Assembly: GCA_946535225.1 (NCBI GenBank)
Contig: CAMNDJ010000005.1
Coordinates: 1-58,827 of the forward strand
Reading direction: 5' to 3'
Source: an uncultured Lachnospiraceae bacterium
Lineage (GTDB): Bacteria; Bacillota; Clostridia; Lachnospirales; Lachnospiraceae
DNA length: 58,827 bases
The position numbers and the translations under genes were made by a program. The notes below the pieces were generated by a model that saw nothing but the letters and a program-made list of their open reading frames with translations, had not been told where the DNA came from and searched no databases. Positions 26,363 through 33,802 of this stretch are shown one piece after another. How positions within the stretch are numbered: the stretch's first letter is position 1; every line of letters starts with the position of its first letter.

Positions 26363-26914
26363 ATGAAGAAATTCGGAGTAAGAAGTATCGTTGCTACAGG
26401 TATCGGCGCTGCATTGTTTTTCGTTCTCGGAAGATTCGTAGCCATACCCAGTGGTGTGCCGAATACGAACATAGCGCTTCAGTATGGCGTTCTTGCGTTT
26501 ATTTCGGCTGTTTTCGGTCCCATATGCGGACTTTTGGCAGGACTTATCGGACATTTCTTTATCGATTTCAGCTTCGGTTGGGGAGTCTGGTGGAGTTGGG
26601 TGATCTCATCTGCATTCTTCGGTTGCATTGTAGGTTTCCTTGCATCCAAGATCGATTTTGAAGGCGGAGAGTTCGGCGTATCGGGCATAATCAGGTTCAA
26701 TATCGCTCAGGTCATCGGACATCTCGTTGCATGGGGAGCACTCGCACCCGTGCTTGACATCATAATCTATGCTGAGCCTGCTGATAAGGTATTCGTTCAG
26801 GGACTTGTAAGTGCCGGTGTCAATATCATCACAACAGCAGTTTTGGGCACACTTCTGTGCATCGCCTATACGGCAGCCATCCCTAAGAAGGGCAGCCTTA
26901 AGGAAGAGGAGTAG
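26363..26914 (+). CDS. ECF transporter S component, UPF0397 family
   Basis: 183 aa membrane protein with about five to six helices. GIGAALFFVLGRFVAIPSG, PNTNIALQYG and SFGWGVWWSWVIS are hallmarks of UPF0397 substrate-binding subunits of energy-coupling-factor vitamin transporters. The start is ATG 26363, 5 nt after GGAGG (26353-26357); an ATG at 26351 overlaps that site. Followed by a terminator, then the fused ATPase and the T component. UPF0397 substrates are not firmly established; the position between folE and folP hints at a folate precursor or related vitamin (inference). Confidence 0.88.
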   Translation: MKKFGVRSIVATGIGAALFFVLGRFVAIPSGVPNTNIALQYGVLAFISAVFGPICGLLAGLIGHFFIDFSFGWGVWWSWVISSAFFGCIVGFLASKIDFEGGEFGVSGIIRFNIAQVIGHLVAWGALAPVLDIIIYAEPADKVFVQGLVSAGVNIITTAVLGTLLCIAYTAAIPKKGSLKEEE

Positions 26915-26931
26915 TCATTCGACTTTTGCAT

Positions 26932-26958
26932 AAGGCGGGAAGAGATTCCCGCCTTTTT
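26932..26958 (+). terminator. Intrinsic terminator between S component and ATPase genes
   Basis: AAGGCGGGAA (26932-26941) pairs perfectly with TTCCCGCCTT (26946-26955), loop GAGA, T-run 26954-26958. It ends only 10 nt before the ATG of the ATPase gene, leaving no room for a Shine-Dalgarno. Confidence 0.88.
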
Positions 26959-26968
26959 CAATATCCGT

Positions 26969-28711
26969 ATGGACAGAAAGATCTTACTTAAATTCGACGG
27001 ATTCGGTTTCAAGTACAACGCACAGTCTGAGCCGACTCTGTATGATATCAATCTAACACTTCGCAGAGGCGAGCGCATACTTATCGCGGGGCCTTCGGGC
27101 TGCGGCAAGTCTACGCTTGTTCATTGTATCAACGGCCTCATCCCGTTTTCATACAAAGGAGAGATGTCGGGGTCACTTACCCTCAAAGGCAGGGAGACTA
27201 AGGACATGTCGATATTTGACATCTCGCATATAGTGGGGACGGTGCTTCAGGATTCGGATGCACAGTTCGTCGGAATGACGGTGGCCGAGGATATCGCGTT
27301 TGCTCTTGAGAACGATTGTATCGCCGATCCCATGCTCCATGACAGGGTCAAAGAGGTCGCGTCAATGGTCGGTATAGATGACCACATGAGACATGCACCG
27401 GACGAACTCTCGGGCGGTCAGAAGCAGAGAGTTTCGGTAGCGGGAGTATTGGTCGATGATGTGGACATACTGATATTCGACGAACCCCTGGCTAATCTGG
27501 ATCCTGCTACGGGCAAGCAGGCTATGGATCTCATAGACCGTATGCAGCAGGAGACCGGTGCAACGGTCATCATAGTCGAGCACAGGCTTGAGGATGTTCT
27601 GCACAGACCCGTTGACAGGATAGTCCTTATGAATAAGGGACGGATCGTTGCAGACAGCACTCCGGATGAACTGTTGTCATCAGATGAACTTAATAAGTGC
27701 GGTGTGAGAGAGCCTCTCTACATTACGGCGCTTAAATACGCCGGAGTATCGATCACTCCTGATAAACATCCATCATCACTTGGCAGAATGGTCATAGATG
27801 ATGCCGATGCGCGTAAGGTAACAGACTGGTACCATATGAATACACGCGCCGTAAAAGAGGGCACAAGAGAAGAACTGCTTAAAGCAGAGGGCGTTGTATT
27901 TACCTATCCCGGTACCGAGAGAAAGGCACTTGACGGGATAAGCGTATCCGTAGGAAGAGGTGAGATGACGGCCATAGTCGGCACCAACGGAGCCGGCAAA
28001 TCGACATTTTCCAAAGTGATATGCGGATTCGAGAAGACGGATGAGGGTATCATAACACTGTCGGGAGAAGATCTTGCATCCTTAAGTATCAAGGAGAGGG
28101 CCGAGAGGATCGGCTATGTGATGCAAAACCCCAATCAGATGATATCCAAGGTCTGGATCAAAGATGAAGTGGCCATGGGCTTAAGGACCAGGGGAGTTCC
28201 TGAAGATAAGATCGAGGAAAGAGTCGAGAAGGCTCTTAAGATTTGCGGCCTGTGGAAGATGCGTAAATGGCCGATATCGGCACTGAGTTTCGGCCAGAAG
28301 AAGAGGGTGACTATCGCAGCCATCCTTGTACTTGACCCGGAGATCATCATATTGGATGAGCCTACGGCCGGTCAGGATTACAGGCATTATACCGAGATAA
28401 TGGAATTCCTGACAGAGCTTAACCGTAAGGGGATAACGGTCCTTATGATCACGCATGACATGCATCTTATGCTCGAATATGCCGACAGGGCGATCGTATT
28501 CTCACGCGGACATGTGATAGCGGATGACAAATGTTATAACATACTGACGGATAAGAAGATAATAAAAGAAGCTTCACTTAAGGAGACTTCGTTATATGAC
28601 CTTGCACTTAAGTGCGGGATAGAAGACGGTACGGATTTTGTGAAGCATTTCATAGATCATGAGAGGGAGACTGTGAGAGTGGAGCAGTCTATGGAGGAAG
28701 TGTATGACTAA
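26969..28711 (+). CDS. ECF transporter energizing ATPase, two fused ABC domains (A-A')
   Basis: 580 aa. First ABC domain (about 1-235): P-loop GPSGCGKST, signature LSGGQKQRVS, Walker B ILIFDEP. Second (about 295-520): P-loop GTNGAGKST, signature LSFGQKKRVT, Walker B IIILDEP. Both look catalytically complete. It powers the transporter together with the T component whose start overlaps its stop by 8 nt, and presumably the UPF0397 S component upstream. Same layout as YkoD-type duplicated ECF ATPases. Start ATG 26969 is directly preceded by a terminator and has no visible ribosome site. Confidence 0.93.
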   Translation: MDRKILLKFDGFGFKYNAQSEPTLYDINLTLRRGERILIAGPSGCGKSTLVHCINGLIPFSYKGEMSGSLTLKGRETKDMSIFDISHIVGTVLQDSDAQFVGMTVAEDIAFALENDCIADPMLHDRVKEVASMVGIDDHMRHAPDELSGGQKQRVSVAGVLVDDVDILIFDEPLANLDPATGKQAMDLIDRMQQETGATVIIVEHRLEDVLHRPVDRIVLMNKGRIVADSTPDELLSSDELNKCGVREPLYITALKYAGVSITPDKHPSSLGRMVIDDADARKVTDWYHMNTRAVKEGTREELLKAEGVVFTYPGTERKALDGISVSVGRGEMTAIVGTNGAGKSTFSKVICGFEKTDEGIITLSGEDLASLSIKERAERIGYVMQNPNQMISKVWIKDEVAMGLRTRGVPEDKIEERVEKALKICGLWKMRKWPISALSFGQKKRVTIAAILVLDPEIIILDEPTAGQDYRHYTEIMEFLTELNRKGITVLMITHDMHLMLEYADRAIVFSRGHVIADDKCYNILTDKKIIKEASLKETSLYDLALKCGIEDGTDFVKHFIDHERETVRVEQSMEEVYD

Positions 28712-29531
28712 TCTGTTCAATTACATAGACAGACCGTCTCCCGTACACAGACTGACCGGAGCGACCAAGTTCGTATGTCTGATGCTGTGGAGTTTTGCAG
28801 CCATGTCCACATACGATACGAGGATGCTTGCGGCACTCGTCATAGGCAGTATGATCATATTCAAGGTCGGCAGGATAAAGATCAAGGATGTTTCCTTTAT
28901 GCTCGGGTTCACGGCGGTATTCCTTGTGATCAACAGCATCATGATCTTTGTGTTCTCGCCCAGGCACGGGACGGAGATATACGGCACATGTACATTCTTA
29001 TGGGGGATGAGCGGCAGATATGCGCTTACGGCGGAGCAGCTTTTCTATCATCTTAATTACCTGCTTAAGTATCTGTCTACGATACCGATCGTGCTGCTGT
29101 TCGTATGCACGACAAATCCCAGTGAGTTTGCATCCTCACTTAACAAGATAGGTATCAAATACTCTGTTTCCTATGCGGTCGCACTGGCCTTAAGGTATAT
29201 ACCCGATATTCAGAAGCAGTATCATGAGATCAGCCAGGCAGGGCAGGCAAGGGGAATAGAGATGACTAAGAAGGCATCATTTACCGGCAGGATCAAGGCG
29301 GCTGCAGGTATACTGATACCGCTCATAATGTCGAGCATGGAGAGGATAGACATCATATCCAATGCGATGGAACTAAGAGGCTTCGGTAAGGGCAAGAAAA
29401 GGACCTGGTATATGGGGAGGCCCTTTAAGGTTCAGGATATACTGGCGATGGCGGGGTGCGGACTGCTCGTGGCACTCGCGGCATATCTTGCATATGTTAA
29501 CGGCGGGAGGTATTACAATCCGTTCATATAG
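28704..29531 (+). CDS. ECF transporter transmembrane (T) component
   Basis: 275 aa membrane scaffold that couples the ATPases to the S component. Helices in the first 150 residues; the coupling region shows the Ala-Arg-Gly motif AGQARGIE and the second ELRGFGKGKKRTW, which match the two conserved motifs of EcfT that contact the ATPases. Start overlaps the ATPase stop (8 nt), so translation is coupled. folP begins 8 nt after its stop. Confidence 0.92.
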   Translation: MTNLFNYIDRPSPVHRLTGATKFVCLMLWSFAAMSTYDTRMLAALVIGSMIIFKVGRIKIKDVSFMLGFTAVFLVINSIMIFVFSPRHGTEIYGTCTFLWGMSGRYALTAEQLFYHLNYLLKYLSTIPIVLLFVCTTNPSEFASSLNKIGIKYSVSYAVALALRYIPDIQKQYHEISQAGQARGIEMTKKASFTGRIKAAAGILIPLIMSSMERIDIISNAMELRGFGKGKKRTWYMGRPFKVQDILAMAGCGLLVALAAYLAYVNGGRYYNPFI

Positions 29532-29539
29532 GGGAGAAT

Positions 29540-30511
29540 ATGAAGATCGGTAACAGAGAATTCGATACTGGGAATAACACATATATAATGGGTATATTGA
29601 ACATCACGCCCGATTCGTTCTCGGACGGAGGAAGGTTTCTTGACGGTGGTATGAAAGATGCCGGGATATCCGAAGTCCTGCATGAATGTGACAGGATGAT
29701 AAAGGCAGGGGTCGATATACTGGATATCGGCGGAGAATCCACCAGGCCCGGTGCCATGCCGGTCTCATCCGAAGAAGAGTATGAGAGAGTCATACCCGTC
29801 GTGGAGGCCGTCAAGAAGGAATTCGATACGGTAATAAGCGTTGATACGTACAAGTCGGGGACAGCCGAAGCAGCTGTCAGGGCAGGCGCGGATATGATCA
29901 ACGATATATGGGGACTTAAAGGCGATGATCAGATGAGCAGGACTTTGGCCTCGCTAATAAGCGAGCATAAGGATACGGCGATCTGCATCATGCATAACAG
30001 AAGACCGGTGCACGATGGCAGTGATACGGGAGATGAAGCTGTTCCGGCTACGATGCACGGAGAAGAAACGGACTACGGTTACAGCAAAGATCCTAAAGGC
30101 GATATGCATAAGGCAGAGGAACTGTTCATACAGGATGTTATGTCAGACCTTGCAGACAGTGTAGATATTGCCGTCAATGCAGGGATAAGCATTGAGAGAC
30201 TGATCGTAGATCCCGGTGTCGGGTTTGCCAAGACATATGAGCAGAATCTTGCGGTCATAAGGCGGATAGGACAGTTCGGATGCTTAAAGGGAACTAAGTA
30301 TTCTGACAGACGTTTCCCGGTACTGTTAGGGTGCAGCAGGAAATCCGTTATAGGCAAGGCTTTAGACCGGACGATTGATAAGAGATTATACGGAACGCTT
30401 GCGACTACCGCCGTGGCTGCATTAAGCGGAGTCGGTTTTGTCCGCGTTCATGACGTGGAAGCGAATGCGGATGTCATAAGGATGATAAGAGCAATAAGAG
30501 AAGGATGTTGA
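29540..30511 (+). CDS. folP: Dihydropteroate synthase
   Basis: 323 aa. Joins p-aminobenzoate to dihydropterin pyrophosphate; the sulfonamide target. Motifs: GILNITPDSFSDGG, GGESTRPGA, ISVDTYKS, INDIWGL, DPGVGFAKT, GCSRKSVIG, RVHDVEAN. It is about 40 residues longer than usual because of an acidic insertion after CIMHNRRP (about residues 154-195). 8 nt behind the ECF T gene, so it probably shares the ECF transcript. Ribosome site GGGGAG. Confidence 0.95.
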   Translation: MKIGNREFDTGNNTYIMGILNITPDSFSDGGRFLDGGMKDAGISEVLHECDRMIKAGVDILDIGGESTRPGAMPVSSEEEYERVIPVVEAVKKEFDTVISVDTYKSGTAEAAVRAGADMINDIWGLKGDDQMSRTLASLISEHKDTAICIMHNRRPVHDGSDTGDEAVPATMHGEETDYGYSKDPKGDMHKAEELFIQDVMSDLADSVDIAVNAGISIERLIVDPGVGFAKTYEQNLAVIRRIGQFGCLKGTKYSDRRFPVLLGCSRKSVIGKALDRTIDKRLYGTLATTAVAALSGVGFVRVHDVEANADVIRMIRAIREGC

Positions 30512-30546
30512 GGGTATGGCCTTAATGGCTTAAAAGGAGGATTGCT

Positions 30547-31362
30547 ATGGATGAGATCAGAATCAGGGAATTAAAGGTCAAGGGTTATCACGGAGTATAT
30601 GCGGATGAGAAGGATAAAGGACAGAATTTCTTTGTAAATGCGACGCTTTATACCGATACCAGAAAAGCCGGTCTGTCCGATGAACTTGGTGATTCGACTG
30701 ATTACGGAAGAGCCTGTGCTCTGATCCGTGAGGTGATGACCAAGGAATCCTACAATCTCTTGGAAGCGCTCGCCGAGAAGCTGGCCAAGGAGATACTCTT
30801 ATCCTTCCCTTTGGTAAAGGCAGTGGATGTGGAAGTGCGCAAGCCTGAGGCACCGGTGCCCATGGAATTTGAATCGTTGTCGGTCAAGATAAGCAGGGCC
30901 TGGCATGATGTCTATATAGCATACGGCTCCAATATGGGTGACAGCGAAGAATACATAGAGGAAGCGATATCCTCCATAGCCAATGATCCCGAGATAGAGA
31001 TGGTCAAGGATTCACAGAGGATAATCACCAAGCCTTACGGCGTGACCGAACAGGATGACTTCTTAAACGGTGCCTGCCATATAAGGACTCTGATGGAGCC
31101 TGAGGAGCTCTTAAGATATGTGGACAGGCTTGAGAAGAAGGCCGGAAGGACGCATGATGTCCACTGGGGACCGAGGACGCTTGACCTTGATATCCTCTTA
31201 TATGACGATCTTGTATATGAGAGCGATACACTTGTGATCCCTCATATGGATATGGAGAACAGAGACTTCGTGCTGTTACCGATGTGTGAACTCTCACCCA
31301 ACTTAAGGCACCCCGTTCTTAACAGGACGATGAGGCAGCTGCTCGAGATGTTGGATGACTGA
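30547..31362 (+). CDS. folB-folK: Dihydroneopterin aldolase / HPPK fusion
   Basis: 271 aa bifunctional folate enzyme. FolB part, residues 1-118: KVKGYHGVYADEKDKGQNFF, TDYGRACALIREV, EALAEKLAKEIL. FolK part, residues 120-271: AYGSNMGDSEEYIEEAI, QDDFLNGACHI, HWGPRTLDLDILLYDD, PHMDMENRDFVLLP. It makes hydroxymethyl-dihydropterin pyrophosphate, the substrate of FolP encoded just upstream. Strong ribosome site AAAAGGAGG. The stop overlaps one copy of a 10-bp direct repeat GGATGACTGA (31353-31362 and 31369-31378). Confidence 0.95.
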   Translation: MDEIRIRELKVKGYHGVYADEKDKGQNFFVNATLYTDTRKAGLSDELGDSTDYGRACALIREVMTKESYNLLEALAEKLAKEILLSFPLVKAVDVEVRKPEAPVPMEFESLSVKISRAWHDVYIAYGSNMGDSEEYIEEAISSIANDPEIEMVKDSQRIITKPYGVTEQDDFLNGACHIRTLMEPEELLRYVDRLEKKAGRTHDVHWGPRTLDLDILLYDDLVYESDTLVIPHMDMENRDFVLLPMCELSPNLRHPVLNRTMRQLLEMLDD

Positions 31363-31410
31363 GAATCCGGATGACTGATAAATGGCGATCGATGAACGGA
31401 GATGATATAT

Positions 31411-32148
31411 ATGGCTGACAAGACAGAAAAAGTACAACAGAATACGGCAACAAGACCTGACGGTATGGTGATGCAGATAGTGACATCACTCCTTTGCATA
31501 GGAACAGGCGCGCTCTTATTGTTCGTGCCGGGTGTCAACATGCTCTATCTGACATACTGCTTCTGCAGCGCGCTCATAGTAGTCGGTGTGGTACTCATAA
31601 TCTCGTATTTCGTATCGGAGGCCTACAGGAAGTTAAACGACTACAGGTTCGCCATAGGCGTGCTCCTTATAATACTCGGTTGTGTCGAGCTTTTAAGAGC
31701 CAAGATATTAGCGGAAGAGATCATGTTCATAACAGGTCTTGTGACGCTCATCCTCGCGGTCATCATCATGCAGTCAGCTGTCCAGATGAGGATACTTAAA
31801 AGCGGCGCATGGATAGTACAGCTGCTGTTCACGATAGTTTCGCTTATCGGTGCCGTCTTCGTACTCATAGAGTTTAAGCCCGTGATGAGCAGATATCCGG
31901 CTTTCCCGTATCTTGTAATGGTCGTTACGGGTTCGCTCTGTCTCATAAGCCTTGTGATAGAGGCGATAGTACTTTGGGCTGTAAGACGTAAGGGAGCATC
32001 AGATGTAAAAGAAGAGGCGACTGAGGATAAGACGGAAAATACAGTGTCTGAGGGAACGGGCGAACTCTTAAATGAGAACAAAAAAGAACCTGCGGATGAA
32101 GACACCGCAGATCCTGAGATTCCTTCAGAGGAAAAGGATCAGTCTTAA
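31411..32148 (+). CDS. DUF308/HdeD-like membrane protein
   Basis: 245 aa. About six hydrophobic segments between residues 17 and 190 in pairs, with LIILGCVELLRAKI and SLIGAVFVLIE as in DUF308/HdeD proteins, followed by a highly acidic soluble tail (about 195-245; many Glu, Asp, Lys). ATG 31411 is preferred over 31402 because GGAG (31398-31401) needs spacing. Function unknown. The stop codon overlaps the stop of the convergent GGDEF gene (32145-32148). Confidence 0.75.
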   Translation: MADKTEKVQQNTATRPDGMVMQIVTSLLCIGTGALLLFVPGVNMLYLTYCFCSALIVVGVVLIISYFVSEAYRKLNDYRFAIGVLLIILGCVELLRAKILAEEIMFITGLVTLILAVIIMQSAVQMRILKSGAWIVQLLFTIVSLIGAVFVLIEFKPVMSRYPAFPYLVMVVTGSLCLISLVIEAIVLWAVRRKGASDVKEEATEDKTENTVSEGTGELLNENKKEPADEDTADPEIPSEEKDQS

Positions 32149-33593
32149 AGATCCCTTCCGCCACGGCTTAAGTATGCTGCCAACATCCTGGCGGCTGAGA
32201 ACATCACGGCAAACTCATCTTCCTGCCATATCCTCTGAGTTCCGGATTCGGCACATATGAGATATCCGTATGTTTTATGTTCGACACCTACGCGTACGGC
32301 GAGCATGGTCTCGATATCGTTATCCTTGAGAGTAAAGAACGTCTGGGGACAGATGTTCTTTATTTTGTTGATATCGTTGGTAGAGTATATCTCATCGATA
32401 ACAAGGTCGTCTATGTCCGATACGGGACCTAAGGTATCCCCGGTAGTGAGACTCTTAAGCTCTTTGTCTTTTTCGGAGTAATACAGATCGTGTATGCGAA
32501 GATCCTCCTTGAGTACCGTGTTAAGTCTCATCACCTTGTCTTCGAACCCTCGCGCAGCATCAAAGACCTTGGCCATATCACGGCAGATATAATAGACACT
32601 GCGCTTCTTAAGGCTGTTCATATCAAGGTCCCTGTGCTTGGATTCTTCATATATGACATAGCAGTTTCTTCCGCGGCTCTTGCCGGCATAGAGTGCTTTG
32701 TCGATGATACCAAACAGTGCATCATAGTCAGAGGCATTATCCGGATAAACGGCTACACCTATTGTCGCGGTGATATAGGGATTGTATTCGCCGGCAGTTA
32801 TATTGCGCCTGAAGATATTGTGAGATGAATACAACTTATCGAAGAATGCATCATTATCGGCAACAGTCCTCGTGTTTAGACTGATCAGTATCAGTTCGTC
32901 ACCGCCGAACCTTCCGATCAGTCCGTTATTGCCAAGGAAAGCAGCCAGATTCTTAGATACTTCCATAAGGACCACATCGCCTGCATGATGGCCGTAAGTA
33001 TCATTGATATATTTGAAATTATCAAGATCGATGATAGAGAAAGTAAAGGGGGTCTTATTGCTTATGAGCGACTTGGCAAAATCCAGTATATAGCCCCTTG
33101 AGATACTGCCGGTCAGAGGATCGAGGATATCCGTAAGTCCGATCTCGTCAAGCAGAGAGTCAAAATAGGGGATCTTGCGAAGCCTGTCCACCGTATAGAG
33201 TATCTGTACATCGGAAGAAGCCTGAGAACGTCTCACCGAATCGGTCACGTCCAAGAAACTGCCGATAAGGCCGATGATCTCACCGTCTCTGTATATCGGA
33301 GTCTTGGTAGCGACTATGTCTCTGTCTTCGCCGTGGACCAGGCACTTGCCATGCACTTTGTAGGTGCTCTCGCCTGCAAGCACGCGCAGTTCGTCCTGCT
33401 TGAAAGGTTCGGGATCGTTGTGCCAGCCCATATCCTCATCATTCTTGCCGATGAGCTCATCTGCGGACTCAAAACCGTAGAAATCCAGAAATGCCTGATT
33501 GACCCCGACAAATCTCCGGTCTTTGTCCTTCCAGAACACACAGTCCTGAACAGTATTTATGATCTTGTCAAATAGAGAATTGTCCATTATCAT
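32145..33593 (-). CDS. PAS-GGDEF-GAF protein (predicted diguanylate cyclase)
   Basis: 482 aa, no membrane helix, so cytoplasmic. PAS domain (about 4-115: QDCVFWKDKDRRFVGVNQAF, SFLDVTDSVRRS), GGDEF domain (about 155-315: DPLTGSISRGYILD, IDLDNFKYINDTYGHHAGD, RFGGDELI), and a C-terminal GAF-like domain (LAVRVGVEHKTYGYLICAE). The signature is GGDEL rather than GGDEF and there is no RxxD inhibitory site upstream. The frame is open from 33644, but the start at 33593 follows GGTGA and the promoter at 33616-33644 rules out earlier starts. Likely makes c-di-GMP under control of the PAS and GAF sensors. Confidence 0.87.
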   Translation of the reverse strand: MIMDNSLFDKIINTVQDCVFWKDKDRRFVGVNQAFLDFYGFESADELIGKNDEDMGWHNDPEPFKQDELRVLAGESTYKVHGKCLVHGEDRDIVATKTPIYRDGEIIGLIGSFLDVTDSVRRSQASSDVQILYTVDRLRKIPYFDSLLDEIGLTDILDPLTGSISRGYILDFAKSLISNKTPFTFSIIDLDNFKYINDTYGHHAGDVVLMEVSKNLAAFLGNNGLIGRFGGDELILISLNTRTVADNDAFFDKLYSSHNIFRRNITAGEYNPYITATIGVAVYPDNASDYDALFGIIDKALYAGKSRGRNCYVIYEESKHRDLDMNSLKKRSVYYICRDMAKVFDAARGFEDKVMRLNTVLKEDLRIHDLYYSEKDKELKSLTTGDTLGPVSDIDDLVIDEIYSTNDINKIKNICPQTFFTLKDNDIETMLAVRVGVEHKTYGYLICAESGTQRIWQEDEFAVMFSAARMLAAYLSRGGRDL

Positions 33594-33615
33594 ATGCGTC
33601 ACCGAAATATGTAAT

Positions 33616-33644
33616 ATAATACCCCAAGTTGCCGTATCATTCAA
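33616..33644 (-). promoter_or_regulatory. Sigma-A promoter for the PAS-GGDEF-GAF gene
   Basis: On the minus strand: TTGAAT (33644-33639), 17-nt spacer, TATTAT (33621-33616). Transcription would start near 33609, only about 16 nt before the chosen ATG. Confidence 0.7.
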
Positions 33645-33717
33645 GAATCGGAATGCGGTTTTATGATGAACTGCCGTCTCTGTGTCTGAGGACGGGTAGA
33701 TCTGTAATGATACGGCA
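33630..33717. repeat. 12-bp inverted repeat in the GGDEF / feoAB divergent promoter region
   Basis: TGCCGTATCATT (33630-33641) and AATGATACGGCA (33706-33717) are perfect complements, 64 nt apart. The left copy covers the -35 and spacer of the GGDEF promoter; the right copy ends 11 bp before the feo -35. Confidence 0.6.
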
Positions 33718-33728
33718 TGCGCATTCGA

Positions 33729-33757
33729 TTGCGGCAGGGAGTGAATGGGTGTATATT
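33729..33757 (+). promoter_or_regulatory. Sigma-A promoter for feoAB
   Basis: TTGCGG (33729-33734), 17-nt spacer, TATATT (33752-33757). The -10 is part of the small palindrome GTATATTTATAC (33751-33762), a possible metal-regulator site though no convincing Fur or DtxR box is seen. Confidence 0.6.
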
Positions 33758-33802
33758 TATACAGGAAATCGTTAAGGTATACGCGTTAAGAGGTTGGGAT
33801 AA

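Noticed and set aside
33751-33762. GTATATTTATAC as a Fur or DtxR box for feoAB
   Set aside because: It is short and coincides with the -10 element; it does not resemble known iron-regulator consensus sequences closely.
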